A stretch of 64,000 nucleotides of DNA from Neisseria sp. (GTDB taxonomy: Bacteria; Pseudomonadota; Gammaproteobacteria; Burkholderiales; Neisseriaceae). The notes beneath the pieces are model-generated. The model had not been told where the DNA came from, made no database searches, and saw only the letters and a list, made by a program, of their open reading frames with translations. The stretch is taken from assembly GCA_030538415.1 (NCBI GenBank), contig JAUNTY010000010.1, forward strand, positions 1 through 64,000. The letters run 5' to 3'. Shown here piece by piece: positions 26,368 to 35,630 of this stretch (positions are counted from its first letter, which is position 1; each line of letters opens with the position of its first letter). The position numbers and the translations under genes were made by a program.

Positions 26368-28137
26368 TCAGCTGCAGGCTGCGTGGCCGACTTGCAGGCT
26401 GTGTTGGTGGAAGGCGGCCAGGGAGTTGCGGTGGCCGATGCTGACGAAGATGCTGTCGGGCAGGCGCTGTTGGATGAGCCGGTAGAGCGCCGCTTCGGTC
26501 GGCTCGTCGAGCGCGGAGGTGGATTCGTCGAGCAGCACCACTTGCGGTTTGGCCAATAAAATCCGCACAAAGGCAATCCGCTGCAATTCGCCGGGCGAGA
26601 GGCGGTGTTGCCAGTCGTCGGTGTCGTCGAGGTACTCGATGAGATGGCTGAGGCGGCAGTCGGCGAGGGCGCCGGGCAATTCGGGGTGGTGCGGATCGAT
26701 GTCGGGATAGCAGACGGCTTCGCGCAAACTGCCCTGCGGGGTGTAGGGGCGTTGCGGCACAAACAGGATATGCTGTCTGGCGGGGCGGCGGATGATGCCG
26801 CTGCTGCCAAACGGCCACAATCCCGCCAGCGCGCGCAGCAGCGAGGTTTTGCCGCAACCGCTGGGGCCTTGAATCAGCAGAGAATCGCCGCGGCGCACAT
26901 TCAGATTGATGTGGTCGAGCAGGATGTCGCCGTTGTGGCGGTAGAGAGCGACATTTTGCAGCGAGAGGCCGTCTGAAACTTCATCGGTCTGCGCCCGGCG
27001 TTCGTGCTGCGGGGTATCGAGGCTGTTGAGAAAGCCGCTCAAGCGCGCCAAACGGGCGCGGTAGGCGGTGAATTTTTCGTAAAAATTGCGGAAAAACGAC
27101 ATCGCTTTTTGCAGCCGCGCAAACGATTGCACGGTTTGCTGCATGTCGCCGATTTTGATTTGTCCGGCAAAAAAGCGCGGCGCCTGCAGCATCAGCGGCA
27201 ACAGCTGCATCACTTGCGAAAAAATGTCGTTGAAGCCGTTGAGGGTCACGCTTTGGCGGGCGATGCGCCAGCGGTTGCGGATGATGGCGGCAAAGCGGTC
27301 GGAAAGCTGCCGCCGCTCGCGCCATTCGCCGTTGTAAAACGCCACGCTCTCGGCATGGTCGCGCACGCGGATGAGCGAATAGCGGTAGTTGCCGTTGAGC
27401 TTCTCATTGTCGTAATGCGAGCGGATCAGCGGGCGGCCTATCCACATGGCAATGGCGGTGGCGGCGAGGATGGCGATGTAGACGAAAAACACAATCCCGC
27501 GCGGAATCTCGATACCGAACACCGGCAACACCCCCGCCAAACCCCACAAAACAATGGTGAATTCGATGGTGGAAATAATCGAATTGAGCATCCCGCGCGT
27601 GAATTCGATGGTGGAAACGATGAAATCCTGCGCATCCTGCTGGATACGCTGGTCGATGTTGTCGGGCGCGTGGCGCAGCATTTGCAGGCGGTAGTAGTTT
27701 TTATCGGCCAACCAGCGGCGGGTGAGCACGCTGTTGAGCTGTTCCGCCCATTTGATGGCCAGCGCCTGGTCGAGAAAATCGTTGAAAATGCCGTTGACCG
27801 CACGTATCAGCATCACTGCCGCATTGATAAACACCGCCGTCCAGAATACCGTCGCCAGCCTGTCTTGCAGGGCGCTGTAGGCGCTGTTGTAGAGGAAGGT
27901 GTTGAGCACAAACAGGCGGATTTCGGTGAGCAGCAACACCACCATCAACGACACCAATAATGCGGCTTTGAGGCCGCTTTTTTTATTCAGACAGGGCTTC
28001 AGAATCTGCCAAAACTGTTTACCGAAGCGGGTTTTACCGAGCAGGAATATACTCAATACCAGCGCGAGCATCACGCCGCCGAAGGTCTGCAGCAGCCATA
28101 CGGGTGTGGCGGCCAGCTCGATTTGCCATTTTTGCAT
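26368..28137 (-). CDS. ABC transporter, fused permease/ATPase (YddA/SbmA-like)
   Basis: 589 aa from ATG 28137 (MQKWQIELAATPVWLL); a longer frame starts in repeat DNA and is unlikely. The N-terminal half is an ABC_membrane_2 domain (six segments, with NIDQRIQQDAQDF typical of SbmA/BacA and ABCD proteins). The C-terminal ATPase has Walker [12 protein letters not shown]-loop FVPQRPYTPQGSLREAV, signature LSPGELQRIAFVRIL, Walker B VVLLDESTSALD and H-switch SIGHRN. Relatives import peptides or cobalamin-like compounds; the substrate here is unknown. A DUS is used as coding sequence near residue 390 (SDGLSLQ). Confidence 0.88.
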   Translation of the reverse strand: MQKWQIELAATPVWLLQTFGGVMLALVLSIFLLGKTRFGKQFWQILKPCLNKKSGLKAALLVSLMVVLLLTEIRLFVLNTFLYNSAYSALQDRLATVFWTAVFINAAVMLIRAVNGIFNDFLDQALAIKWAEQLNSVLTRRWLADKNYYRLQMLRHAPDNIDQRIQQDAQDFIVSTIEFTRGMLNSIISTIEFTIVLWGLAGVLPVFGIEIPRGIVFFVYIAILAATAIAMWIGRPLIRSHYDNEKLNGNYRYSLIRVRDHAESVAFYNGEWRERRQLSDRFAAIIRNRWRIARQSVTLNGFNDIFSQVMQLLPLMLQAPRFFAGQIKIGDMQQTVQSFARLQKAMSFFRNFYEKFTAYRARLARLSGFLNSLDTPQHERRAQTDEVSDGLSLQNVALYRHNGDILLDHINLNVRRGDSLLIQGPSGCGKTSLLRALAGLWPFGSSGIIRRPARQHILFVPQRPYTPQGSLREAVCYPDIDPHHPELPGALADCRLSHLIEYLDDTDDWQHRLSPGELQRIAFVRILLAKPQVVLLDESTSALDEPTEAALYRLIQQRLPDSIFVSIGHRNSLAAFHQHSLQVGHAACS

Positions 28138-28152
28138 AGAGGGAATTTCGTG

Positions 28153-28253
28153 AGGCCGTCTGAAAGCGTTTTCAGACGGCCTGTGGTTGTCGGGTGTTTG
28201 TTTTATCTGTATTTTGTCTGATGCCGTCTGAAATTTGATACTTTCAGACGGCA
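28153..28253. repeat. Two inverted DUS pairs upstream of the ABC gene
   Basis: GGCCGTCTGAAAGCGTTTTC AGACGGCC at 28153-28181 and ATGCCGTCTGAAATTTGATA with its mirror at 28222-28253. They lie upstream of the ABC gene and far upstream of the receptor gene, so they do not end either transcript; the rest of the gap to 28500 shows no gene. Confidence 0.65.
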
Positions 28254-28558
28254 TTTGGCTTTGCCATTCAATCAGGTATTCCGTGCGTGTGCGACACCGT
28301 TTGCGTAGGGGCGGATTGTATATCCGCCCGCCTGGCGCTTTCTGACACCGGGGCGCTGTCAGGAAGTGCTGGGGTCTCATCATCAAAGGCCGTCTGAAAC
28401 ATTCTTACTTTATCGCTGTTGAAACGCCGTTTTATCCGACAATTTCACGATAAAAGCTGTCATTAAAACGCAACGTTTTTTAAAAAACTGCTAAATTTTT
28501 TATTTTTTCGGCTGTTTAATGGGAATGAATAGGATTATAATCGATTCAATAAAATTAT

Positions 28559-28573
28559 TGAATATAATTCTCA
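28559..28573. promoter_or_regulatory. Fur box before the TonB-dependent receptor
   Basis: TGAATATAATTCTCA matches the 7-1-7 Fur consensus TGATAATNATTATCA at 12 of 14 positions. It ends 37 bp before the receptor ATG. A TATAAT hexamer lies at 28536-28541. Iron-dependent repression is therefore likely. Confidence 0.6.
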
Positions 28574-28610
28574 AACTCAACGTATTTTTATTTCTTTGGA
28601 AAGTGCCATC

Positions 28611-30836
28611 ATGAACGCCAAACCGGCTCTGATTCCCCTGCTGCTTGCCGCAGCTTTTGCCCATGCCGACGAAACCGCCACGCAGCAAGTTGGGCTGCAA
28701 ACTGTCGAAGTGGTCGGCGACGGCCAGCGTGTGCGTGCGGCCAAATCTTTTTCGATTGCCAGCGACGGCGATTTGCGCGACCGCGTCAACTTGGGTTTGC
28801 TCGGCAAAGCCAATGCTTTTACCGCGCCGATTACGGTGGTGAGCTACGATGAAAAAGTGATCAATAATAACGAAGCGCGCACGCTGGTGGACGTAGTGGC
28901 GAAAAACGATGCTTCCACCTGGCAGTTTGGCGGCGAAAGCAATACGCTTACCGGCCTGTATTTTCGCGGTTACCAATTGGATGCGCGCCAGTTTAGCATC
29001 AACGGCCTCGCGGGCATGTATGGCACGCAGGGCACAGCCAGCGTGCAAGTGGCTTCGGCGCAGCTGATTAAAGGCGCTTCTACTGCCGTTAACGGCATGG
29101 ATCCCGAAGGCGCGGTGTCGGGTGCGGTCAATATCGAAACCAAAAAAGCCAGCGATGAGGGCAACCGCAAAGTCGGCATCGGCTGGTTCAGCGACAGCCG
29201 TGTTCAAGGCACATTCGACTTGGGCCAGCGCTTCGGAGAAAACAAACAATTCGGCGTGCGCGTAAACGGTAAAAAACGTGTCGGCGACACCCCGCGCGAC
29301 GACTATAAAGAAAATAGCAACGAATATGCATTAAACGCCGATTACCGCGGTGAAAAACTGCGCGTGGCGTTTGATTCCATCTATGCCAAGCGCAAAACCA
29401 GCGGCGGGCGCGCCCGCATTCAGGATATTCAGAATGCCGACGGCCGTTTGTTTGATGCGCCGGATGCAAAAACCAATTTGCTGCCGGGTTGGAACTGGCA
29501 AAATACCGTCGGCCAAACCAATATGCTGACCTTTGAATACGATACCGACTACGATTTTCAAGTGAGCGGCGGTGTCGGCTACAATAAAGCGCGTTATTAC
29601 GGCACCTTGATTTCACCGACGGTATGCAGCAGTGCCAGCGCGATTTGCGACAGCGCCGAGCAATACAACACTGGCAGGGCGCGTTTTACCGACCAATATT
29701 TCCGCACCCTCAGCATGAATTTGGCCGCACGCGGCGAATTTGAAACCGGCTCGGTCAGCCACAACTGGAGCACCGCGTTTGACCGCATCATCCGCAACCG
29801 TACCACCTTGCAAAGCGCGCAAAGTGCCGCAGGCAGCGGCATCACGGTTACTCCGTATGGCCCGGATTCTATCGAAGAGCAATTGGCTGCCTATGCGCCG
29901 AGCATTCCGACGGCCATGTCAACCAGCCTGGATGCCAACATCAAAGTAAACAGCCTGGCCTTGTCGGATACGATGGGTTTTGCCAATGAAAAATACCGCT
30001 TTACCGCAGGCGGCCGCTACCAGTGGGTGGAATATACCGACAAACGCGCCGCCGAAAAAGGTGATGCCGCCCGCTTCAGCCCGATGTTTATGCTGGCTTA
30101 TGTGCCGCAGCCTGATTTGGTGTTTTACGGCAACTATATGGAAGACTTGGAGCCTGCCGATATTTCGACGGATGATTTCGGCAATACCACCATGGCCAAA
30201 CCGCGCGTGAGCCGCCAGTTTGAAGTGGGCGTGCGCAAAAACTGGGGCGATGTGGTCACCACGCTGAATGCCTTCCAAATCCGCCGCCCGGGCTACTGGC
30301 GCGGCAACAGCACGTCGGGCACTGATTTTATTGCCGCCGGTGCGGCTGCCGGTGACGAGCAGGGCATCGAGCGCAACCGGGGTGTGGAATTCAATATTTA
30401 CGGCAACCTGCTGAATAAAACCCTGCGCCCGAACTTCGGCATCATGTATCTGCAATCCACCGTTAAAGATTATCCGAATTCGCAAGATAATCTGGTAAAC
30501 GGCGTTCAGGTGGCCAATCCCCGTGTGATTGCCAAAGCAGGCGTGGAATACGACACGCCGTTTATGCGCGGCCTGACCCTGACCGGTGCGGTGCAATACT
30601 TCGGCAAATCGTATCAGGATACCCAAAAACAATACGCGTTCCCGTCATATACCTTGGTCGACGTCGGCGCGCGCTACCGCACCAAGCTGGGTAAAAACAA
30701 TATGACCGTCAGCGGTGCGGTGGAAAACCTGTTCAACAAAAACTACTGGCAGGTGCAGCGCGGCCAATACGACCGCAGCTTCGCCGTGCTCGGTATGCCG
30801 CGCACTTATTGGCTGAAGGCCGAATTGGAATTTTAA
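28611..30836 (+). CDS. TonB-dependent siderophore receptor
   Basis: 741 aa from MNAKPALIPLLLAAAFAHAD (28611), a signal peptide cleaved near AHA-DE. A TonB-box-like LQTVEVVG follows. The plug domain spans roughly residues 40-165 (TAPITVVSYDEKVINNNEAR, LYFRGYQLDARQFSINGLAG), then a long beta-barrel ending in the outer-membrane sorting signal YWLKAELEF. It should import a ferric siderophore across the outer membrane with TonB-ExbBD. The Fur box upstream supports iron regulation. The exact ligand is unknown. GGAAAG stands before the start codon. A DUS-flanked hairpin follows. Confidence 0.9.
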   Translation: MNAKPALIPLLLAAAFAHADETATQQVGLQTVEVVGDGQRVRAAKSFSIASDGDLRDRVNLGLLGKANAFTAPITVVSYDEKVINNNEARTLVDVVAKNDASTWQFGGESNTLTGLYFRGYQLDARQFSINGLAGMYGTQGTASVQVASAQLIKGASTAVNGMDPEGAVSGAVNIETKKASDEGNRKVGIGWFSDSRVQGTFDLGQRFGENKQFGVRVNGKKRVGDTPRDDYKENSNEYALNADYRGEKLRVAFDSIYAKRKTSGGRARIQDIQNADGRLFDAPDAKTNLLPGWNWQNTVGQTNMLTFEYDTDYDFQVSGGVGYNKARYYGTLISPTVCSSASAICDSAEQYNTGRARFTDQYFRTLSMNLAARGEFETGSVSHNWSTAFDRIIRNRTTLQSAQSAAGSGITVTPYGPDSIEEQLAAYAPSIPTAMSTSLDANIKVNSLALSDTMGFANEKYRFTAGGRYQWVEYTDKRAAEKGDAARFSPMFMLAYVPQPDLVFYGNYMEDLEPADISTDDFGNTTMAKPRVSRQFEVGVRKNWGDVVTTLNAFQIRRPGYWRGNSTSGTDFIAAGAAAGDEQGIERNRGVEFNIYGNLLNKTLRPNFGIMYLQSTVKDYPNSQDNLVNGVQVANPRVIAKAGVEYDTPFMRGLTLTGAVQYFGKSYQDTQKQYAFPSYTLVDVGARYRTKLGKNNMTVSGAVENLFNKNYWQVQRGQYDRSFAVLGMPRTYWLKAELEF

Positions 30837-30851
30837 TCGATAACCGTGGCA

Positions 30852-30929
30852 GAGGCCGTCTGAAATACTTTTCAACAAGCTTGCCGCAAGTGCTTGCACT
30901 GAGCTTGTCGAAGCGTTTTCAGACGGCCT
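30852..30929 (+). terminator. DUS-flanked hairpin after the receptor gene
   Basis: GAGGCCGTCTGAAATACTTT and GCGTTTTCAGACGGCC bracket an inner GCAAGTGCTTGC palindrome and AAGCTTG/GAGCTTGTC blocks. Confidence 0.65.
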
Positions 30930-31030
30930 TTGTGTATTTCCCGCTATCTGCTTGATATAGACATTTTGTCGTCTGTTTAATTGTCAACGATTGGTATAGA
31001 ATACATGCCAAGCTTTTATTTTGATGATAA

Positions 31031-31056
31031 AGGCCGTCTGAAACGTTCAGACGGCC
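31031..31056. terminator. Inverted DUS pair before ilvD
   Basis: AGGCCGTCTGAAACGTTCAG ACGGCCT palindrome, 22 bp before the ilvD start; it may act as a second terminator for the preceding gene. Confidence 0.55.
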
Positions 31057-31077
31057 TGCAATATTAAGGAAACCACC

Positions 31078-32943
31078 ATGCCTGCCTACCGCTCCAAAAC
31101 CTCCACCCATGGCCGCAATATGGCCGGTGCGCGCGCCTTGTGGCGTGCCACCGGCGTGACCGACGACGATTTCGGCAAGCCGATTATCGCCATCGCTAAC
31201 TCGTTCACCCAATTCGTGCCCGGCCACGTGCATCTGCACAATATGGGGCAGCTGGTGGCGCGCGAAGTGGAAAAAGCGGGCGGTATTGCCAAAGAATTCA
31301 ACACCATCGCCGTCGACGACGGCATCGCCATGGGGCACAGCGGTATGCTCTATTCGCTGCCGAGCCGCGATTTGATTGCCGATTCGGTCGAATACATGGT
31401 CAACGCCCACTGCGCCGACGCGCTGGTGTGCATTTCCAATTGCGACAAAATCACCCCGGGCATGCTGATGGCGGCGATGCGCCTGAATATTCCCACCGTA
31501 TTTGTGTCCGGCGGGCCGATGGAGGCGGGCAAGGTTATCGGCGTGGCCAATATTGTTGAAGAACGCAAGCTTGATTTGATCGACGCCATGATTGAAGCGG
31601 GCGACGACAATGTCTCCGACGAACAAGTGGCTCAGGTAGAGCGCAGCGCCTGCCCGACCTGCGGCTCCTGCTCCGGCATGTTTACCGCCAATTCGATGAA
31701 CTGCCTCACCGAAGCGCTGGGCTTGTCGCTGCCCGGCAACGGCTCTTATCTGGCCACCCACGCAGGCCGCCGCGACCTGTTTCTCGAAGCCGCGCGCCTG
31801 ATTGTCGACATCACCCGCCGCTACTACGAACAGGGCGACGACAGCGTGTTGCCGCGCAGCATCGCCAGCAAAGCCGCGTTTGAAAACGCCATGAGCCTCG
31901 ATGTGGCGATGGGCGGCTCCACCAATACCGTCTTGCACCTGTTGGCCGCCGCCACCGAAGCGGGCGTGGATTTCAAAATGGCCGACATCGACCGCATCAG
32001 CCGCCAGATTCCCTGCCTGTGCAAAACCGCGCCGAACAACCACGACTACTACATGGAAGACGTGCACCGCGCGGGCGGCGTGATGGCGATTCTGGCCGAA
32101 CTCGACCGCGCAGGCCGTCTGAACACCGCCGTGCCGACCGTGCACGCGGCCACCCTCAAAGACGCGCTGACCAAATGGGACGTGATGAACCCGGCCAACA
32201 CAGAGGCCATCGAGCGCTTCAAAGCCGCGCCCGGCGGCGTGCGCACCACCGAAGCCTTCTCGCAAAACCGCATGTGGCCGACGCTGGATTTGAACCGTGA
32301 AAGCGGCTGCATCCGCGACATCGACCATGCCTATTCCAAAGACGGCGGCCTCGCCGTGCTTTTCGGCAATATCGCCGAGCGCGGCTGCGTGGTGAAAACC
32401 GCCGGCGTGGACGAGAGTATTCTCAAATTTACCGGCCGCGCGCGCGTGTTTGAAAGCCAGGATGCCGCCGTGGAAGGCATTCTGGGCAACCAGATTGTCG
32501 CCGGCGACGTGGTGGTTATCCGCTACGAAGGCCCCAAAGGCGGCCCCGGCATGCAGGAAATGCTCTATCCCACTTCCTACCTCAAATCCAAAGGTTTGGG
32601 CAAAGAATGCGCCCTGCTCACCGACGGCCGTTTCTCCGGCGGCACCTCGGGTCTCAGCATCGGCCACGTTTCGCCCGAAGCGGCGGAGGGCGGCGCCATC
32701 GGCTTGGTGCGCGAAGGCGACACCATCGAAATCGACATCCCCAACCGCAGCATCAACCTGGCCGTGTCGTTTGAAGAATTGGCCGATCGTCGTGCCGAAA
32801 TGGAAAGCCGCGGCGCCAAAGCCTGGAAACCCGAAAACCGCGACCGCCACGTTTCCGCCGCCCTGCGCGCCTACGCCGCCATGACCACCAGCGCCGACAC
32901 CGGCGCCGTGCGCGACGTGTCGCAGGTTGAACGTCAGGACTGA
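31078..32943 (+). CDS. ilvD: Dihydroxy-acid dehydratase
   Basis: 621 aa, full length. [20 protein letters not shown] is the usual N-terminus; the iron-sulfur and active-site motifs are [14 protein letters not shown] and [18 protein letters not shown]; the C-terminal [20 protein letters not shown] is also diagnostic. It converts 2,3-dihydroxy-isovalerate and its homologue to 2-oxo acids in valine and isoleucine synthesis. AAGGAAACCACC precedes the ATG. A DUS is used as coding sequence near 32112 (AGRLNTA). A DUS hairpin terminates it. Confidence 0.97.
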   Translation: MPAYRSKTSTHGRNMAGARALWRATGVTDDDFGKPIIAIANSFTQFVPGHVHLHNMGQLVAREVEKAGGIAKEFNTIAVDDGIAMGHSGMLYSLPSRDLIADSVEYMVNAHCADALVCISNCDKITPGMLMAAMRLNIPTVFVSGGPMEAGKVIGVANIVEERKLDLIDAMIEAGDDNVSDEQVAQVERSACPTCGSCSGMFTANSMNCLTEALGLSLPGNGSYLATHAGRRDLFLEAARLIVDITRRYYEQGDDSVLPRSIASKAAFENAMSLDVAMGGSTNTVLHLLAAATEAGVDFKMADIDRISRQIPCLCKTAPNNHDYYMEDVHRAGGVMAILAELDRAGRLNTAVPTVHAATLKDALTKWDVMNPANTEAIERFKAAPGGVRTTEAFSQNRMWPTLDLNRESGCIRDIDHAYSKDGGLAVLFGNIAERGCVVKTAGVDESILKFTGRARVFESQDAAVEGILGNQIVAGDVVVIRYEGPKGGPGMQEMLYPTSYLKSKGLGKECALLTDGRFSGGTSGLSIGHVSPEAAEGGAIGLVREGDTIEIDIPNRSINLAVSFEELADRRAEMESRGAKAWKPENRDRHVSAALRAYAAMTTSADTGAVRDVSQVERQD

Positions 32944-32962
32944 TTTTTAAAATCAACAAAAA

Positions 32963-32993
32963 GGCCGTCTGAAAGCAAAAGCGTTCAGACGGC
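32963..32993 (+). terminator. DUS hairpin after ilvD
   Basis: GGCCGTCTGAAAGC and GCGTTCAGACGGCC followed by TTTACTTTT. Confidence 0.8.
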
Positions 32994-33092
32994 CTTTACT
33001 TTTGCAAAATTCCCCGCTCGTCGCGCCAGTGCAGGCGCACTACTGTCTGGAATAAATCTTAGAGGCCGTCTGAAAAGCTGAGCTGAAAGGCT

Positions 33093-33310
33093 GAAACCTT
33101 TGCAAAAAAAACAACCGTCGCACCCGCGCAGGCGGGTGCCCAGTGCAAAGCGCAGCTTTGCTTGTCTGCCTATTTTCCTGATTCTAAAAATCCAAGATGA
33201 ATCTTGAGGTTGTGAATTTCCAGAGCCGGCAGGTTTGAGCTGAAGCTGCGTTTCAGACTGGGCACCCGCCTGCGCGGGTGCGACGGGTAGGGGAATTTTG
33301 CAAAGGTCTC
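33093..33310. mobile_element. IS5-type MITE, variant
   Basis: Ends GAAACCTTTGCAAAA and TTTTGCAAAGGTCTC. The inside carries facing CACCCGCGCAGGCGGGTGCC / GGCACCCGCCTGCGCGGGTG blocks. No gene. Confidence 0.65.
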
Positions 33311-33440
33311 GGCCTTTTTGTGTATGTATATCGTTTCAACAACCATTCTCAATAAATCATTTACTTCCGGCTGCATAAGTCGCAAAATATTCTACGTATT
33401 CAGAAATTTTCACCTGATGTTTCAACATGGAGGAATGCTG

Positions 33441-34133
33441 ATGAAGAAGACTCTATCCATCGCCGCGTTGTTGCTGTTGACAGCATGTAGCAGCCCGTCG
33501 TTGCAAAGCGGGCGCGAGCAGGCGCGGGCGCTGTTGGAGCAGGGGATTGCGGCGTATCAGCGGCAGGATTATGCCCGCGCCCTGCCTCTGTTTCAGCAGT
33601 CGGAGCAGGGCGGCGACATGAAAGCGCCGCGTTATATCGGGTTGATGTATCTGAACGGCCTGGGTGTGCCGAAAAACGCCGACAAAGCGGCGGCGGCATT
33701 TCAGGAAGCGGCGGCAAAAGGCGACATCACCGGCCAATATTGGCTCGGCCATCTGTATCTACACGGCATCGGTGTGGCACCGGATTCGATGGAAGCGCTG
33801 AAGTGGTATCTCATTTCTGCCGATAAAGCAGAGGCGGCGTTTCGGGAAGCGGCGGCAGAAGGTGACATTACCGGCTACTATTGGCTGGGTTATCTGTATG
33901 AACACGGCCTCGCTGTTGATGAAAATTGGTCGGAAGCGCTGAAGTGGTACCGCATTTCCGCCGAGCGCGGCGGCATCATCGCCGGCCCTGCCATGACTGC
34001 TTTGGGGCGTTTGTATGAAACAGGGCGAGGCGTTGCCGCTGACCGTGCCACGGCGTTGGATTGGTATCAAAAAGCCGCCAAGGTGGGCGAAAAAGACGCA
34101 CAAGCCGCCTTGCAACGTTTGACTGCCGAATAA
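33441..34133 (+). CDS. Sel1-repeat lipoprotein
   Basis: 230 aa from MKKTLSIAALLLLTACSS (33441), with GGAGGA 6 bp before the start; an upstream in-frame ATG is too close to that site. Lipobox LTAC at residues 14-17 predicts a lipid-anchored protein. The mature part has four to five Sel1-like units such as APRYIGLMYLNGLGVPKNAD, GQYWLGHLYLHGIGVAPDS and TALGRLYETGRGVAADRATA. Sel1 proteins act as protein-protein adaptors in the envelope; the partner is unknown. Two adjacent units (AFQEAAAKGDITG, AFREAAAEGDITG) look like a recent duplication. It is 10 bp upstream of a secreted esterase and probably co-transcribed. Confidence 0.85.
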   Translation: MKKTLSIAALLLLTACSSPSLQSGREQARALLEQGIAAYQRQDYARALPLFQQSEQGGDMKAPRYIGLMYLNGLGVPKNADKAAAAFQEAAAKGDITGQYWLGHLYLHGIGVAPDSMEALKWYLISADKAEAAFREAAAEGDITGYYWLGYLYEHGLAVDENWSEALKWYRISAERGGIIAGPAMTALGRLYETGRGVAADRATALDWYQKAAKVGEKDAQAALQRLTAE

Positions 34134-34143
34134 GGAGTTTGCC

Positions 34144-35391
34144 ATGTTGAAACCCAAATTACTGATTTTATTGCTGGCGACTGCACTCTCCACCCCTGTT
34201 TTCGCGGGCATCAAAACCATCACCGCCATCAGCGAATCCACCTCTTACGGGCAGAAAGTCACCGCCGCGGCGGTCGAATACGATGAAACCATCAAAAATG
34301 CCGATTTGGACAAAGCCGCTTTCAGCGTGGCCGGGCGCACGGTAACGGGCGTGTATGCCACCGATGCGCCGAATCTTGCCGCCAAGCCGCAAAACGGCCG
34401 CATCGTGATGGTGAAACTCTCGCCCGATGACGCAGACGCAGGCGTAACCGAACAAATCGGCAGAGCCCCGTCAGTGATGAAAAACATCGTGCTGGACGTA
34501 TCGCAAACCCGGCCGATTCAAGCAACATGGTTCAGAACCGTCGCCCCAGAAAGCGGCAAAAGCAGCCGCCTGATTAACGAAGTGGTGGACGAATTCACCC
34601 AGCATGAATTCACCGATCCCGCCACAGGCATTGTGGTGAAATACAATCTCTATACGCCAAAAGACATGGAAGCGGGCGAACGCTATCCGCTGGTGATGTT
34701 TATCCATGATGCAGGCTCAACCAACACCAATGTGCTCAACACCTTGCTGCAAGGCAACGGTGCAACCGTATGGGCAGAGCCGAGTTCGCAAGCCAAACAA
34801 AAAGCCTTCGTGCTCGCCCCTCAATACGACCACGAAATCGTGAACGACAAATCCGATAACCCGCCCGACCTTGACCCCACCATCAACCTGATTAAATCAC
34901 TCACCGCACAACACCCGATTGACACCAACCGCCTTTACGCCACAGGGCAATCGGGCGGCGGCATGATGTCGATTGCGCTGAACATCAAATACCCGGATTT
35001 TTTTGCTGCCAGTTATCTGGTGGCAAGCCAATGGGCGGCAGACAAAACCCCGCCGATGGCAAAAAACAAGCTGTTTATTTTGGTGTCGCAAGACGACACC
35101 AAAGCCTATCCGGGTGAAAACGCCATCACTGCCGAGCTGGAAAAATACGGGGCAAAGGTGGGGCGTGCGGTATGGAACGGTAACAGCACTCCTGCTGAAT
35201 TTGCCAGCGACGTGCAATCCTTATTGGCACAAGGCGGAAATATCCACTATGCCGCCATCAAATCAGGCACGCTGCCCGCGCAGTTGAAAGACCCAAATAG
35301 CACCAATCGCGGGCAAGCCCACAGGGGAACATGGGAGATTGCCTATAATATCGAAGGGATTCGCGATTGGCTCTATCGGCAGCATAAATAA
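34144..35391 (+). CDS. Secreted esterase/peptidase with alpha/beta-hydrolase fold
   Basis: 415 aa. Signal peptide MLKPKLLILLLATALSTPVF, cleaved near FA-GI. Residues ~25-130 form an Ig-like N-domain (ITAISESTSYGQKVTAAAVE), then the hydrolase domain: YPLVMFIHDAGSTNTNV (oxyanion hole), TGQSGGGMMSIALNIKYPDF (nucleophile serine) and a C-terminal AHRGTWEIAYN with the histidine. This layout matches the EstA-type secreted esterases annotated with an Esterase Ig-like N-domain. It should act outside the inner membrane on ester or peptide substrates not identifiable here. Start supported by AAGGAG. Confidence 0.8.
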   Translation: MLKPKLLILLLATALSTPVFAGIKTITAISESTSYGQKVTAAAVEYDETIKNADLDKAAFSVAGRTVTGVYATDAPNLAAKPQNGRIVMVKLSPDDADAGVTEQIGRAPSVMKNIVLDVSQTRPIQATWFRTVAPESGKSSRLINEVVDEFTQHEFTDPATGIVVKYNLYTPKDMEAGERYPLVMFIHDAGSTNTNVLNTLLQGNGATVWAEPSSQAKQKAFVLAPQYDHEIVNDKSDNPPDLDPTINLIKSLTAQHPIDTNRLYATGQSGGGMMSIALNIKYPDFFAASYLVASQWAADKTPPMAKNKLFILVSQDDTKAYPGENAITAELEKYGAKVGRAVWNGNSTPAEFASDVQSLLAQGGNIHYAAIKSGTLPAQLKDPNSTNRGQAHRGTWEIAYNIEGIRDWLYRQHK

Positions 35392-35394
35392 GCC

Positions 35395-35464
35395 GAGGCC
35401 TTTATAAAAAAATAGCCGTCGCACCCGCGCAGGCTGGTGCGACGGCTATTTTTGCAAAGGCCTC
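35395..35464. mobile_element. Mini IS5-type element
   Basis: 70 bp with ends GAGGCCTTTATAAAA and TTTTGCAAAGGCCTC and an internal GCCGTCGCACC...GGTGCGACGGC palindrome. Effectively one large hairpin directly after the esterase stop codon. Confidence 0.7.
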
Positions 35465-35477
35465 AAGTCTTGAGTAA

Positions 35478-35517
35478 GGCGAAGGCCGTCTGAAAGCTAT
35501 TTCAGACGGCCTTCGCC
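35478..35517. terminator. Long perfect DUS hairpin
   Basis: GGCGAAGGCCGTCTGAAA, loop GCTA, TTTCAGACGGCCTTCGCC: an 18-bp perfect stem extending the DUS palindrome, followed by TTTGC. Confidence 0.8.
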
Positions 35518-35526
35518 TTTGCTACG

Positions 35527-35598
35527 TATAGTCGGAGAAATGAGATTCTGATACAAGGCGAGCCAACACCGTAGCAGAAACTCGTTTCTTCGACTATA
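35527..35598. repeat. Correia-like MITE, short form
   Basis: 72 bp, TATAGTCGGAGAAATGAG and CTCGTTTCTTCGACTATA ends, lacking the central block of the 108-bp form. Confidence 0.88.
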
Positions 35599-35630
35599 AA
35601 TCGGCACCAAATCAGGATGGCGTTCCGCCG

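Noticed and set aside
30919..32850. 643-codon minus-strand frame opposite ilvD
   Set aside because: Shadow of ilvD, which is unmistakable on the plus strand.
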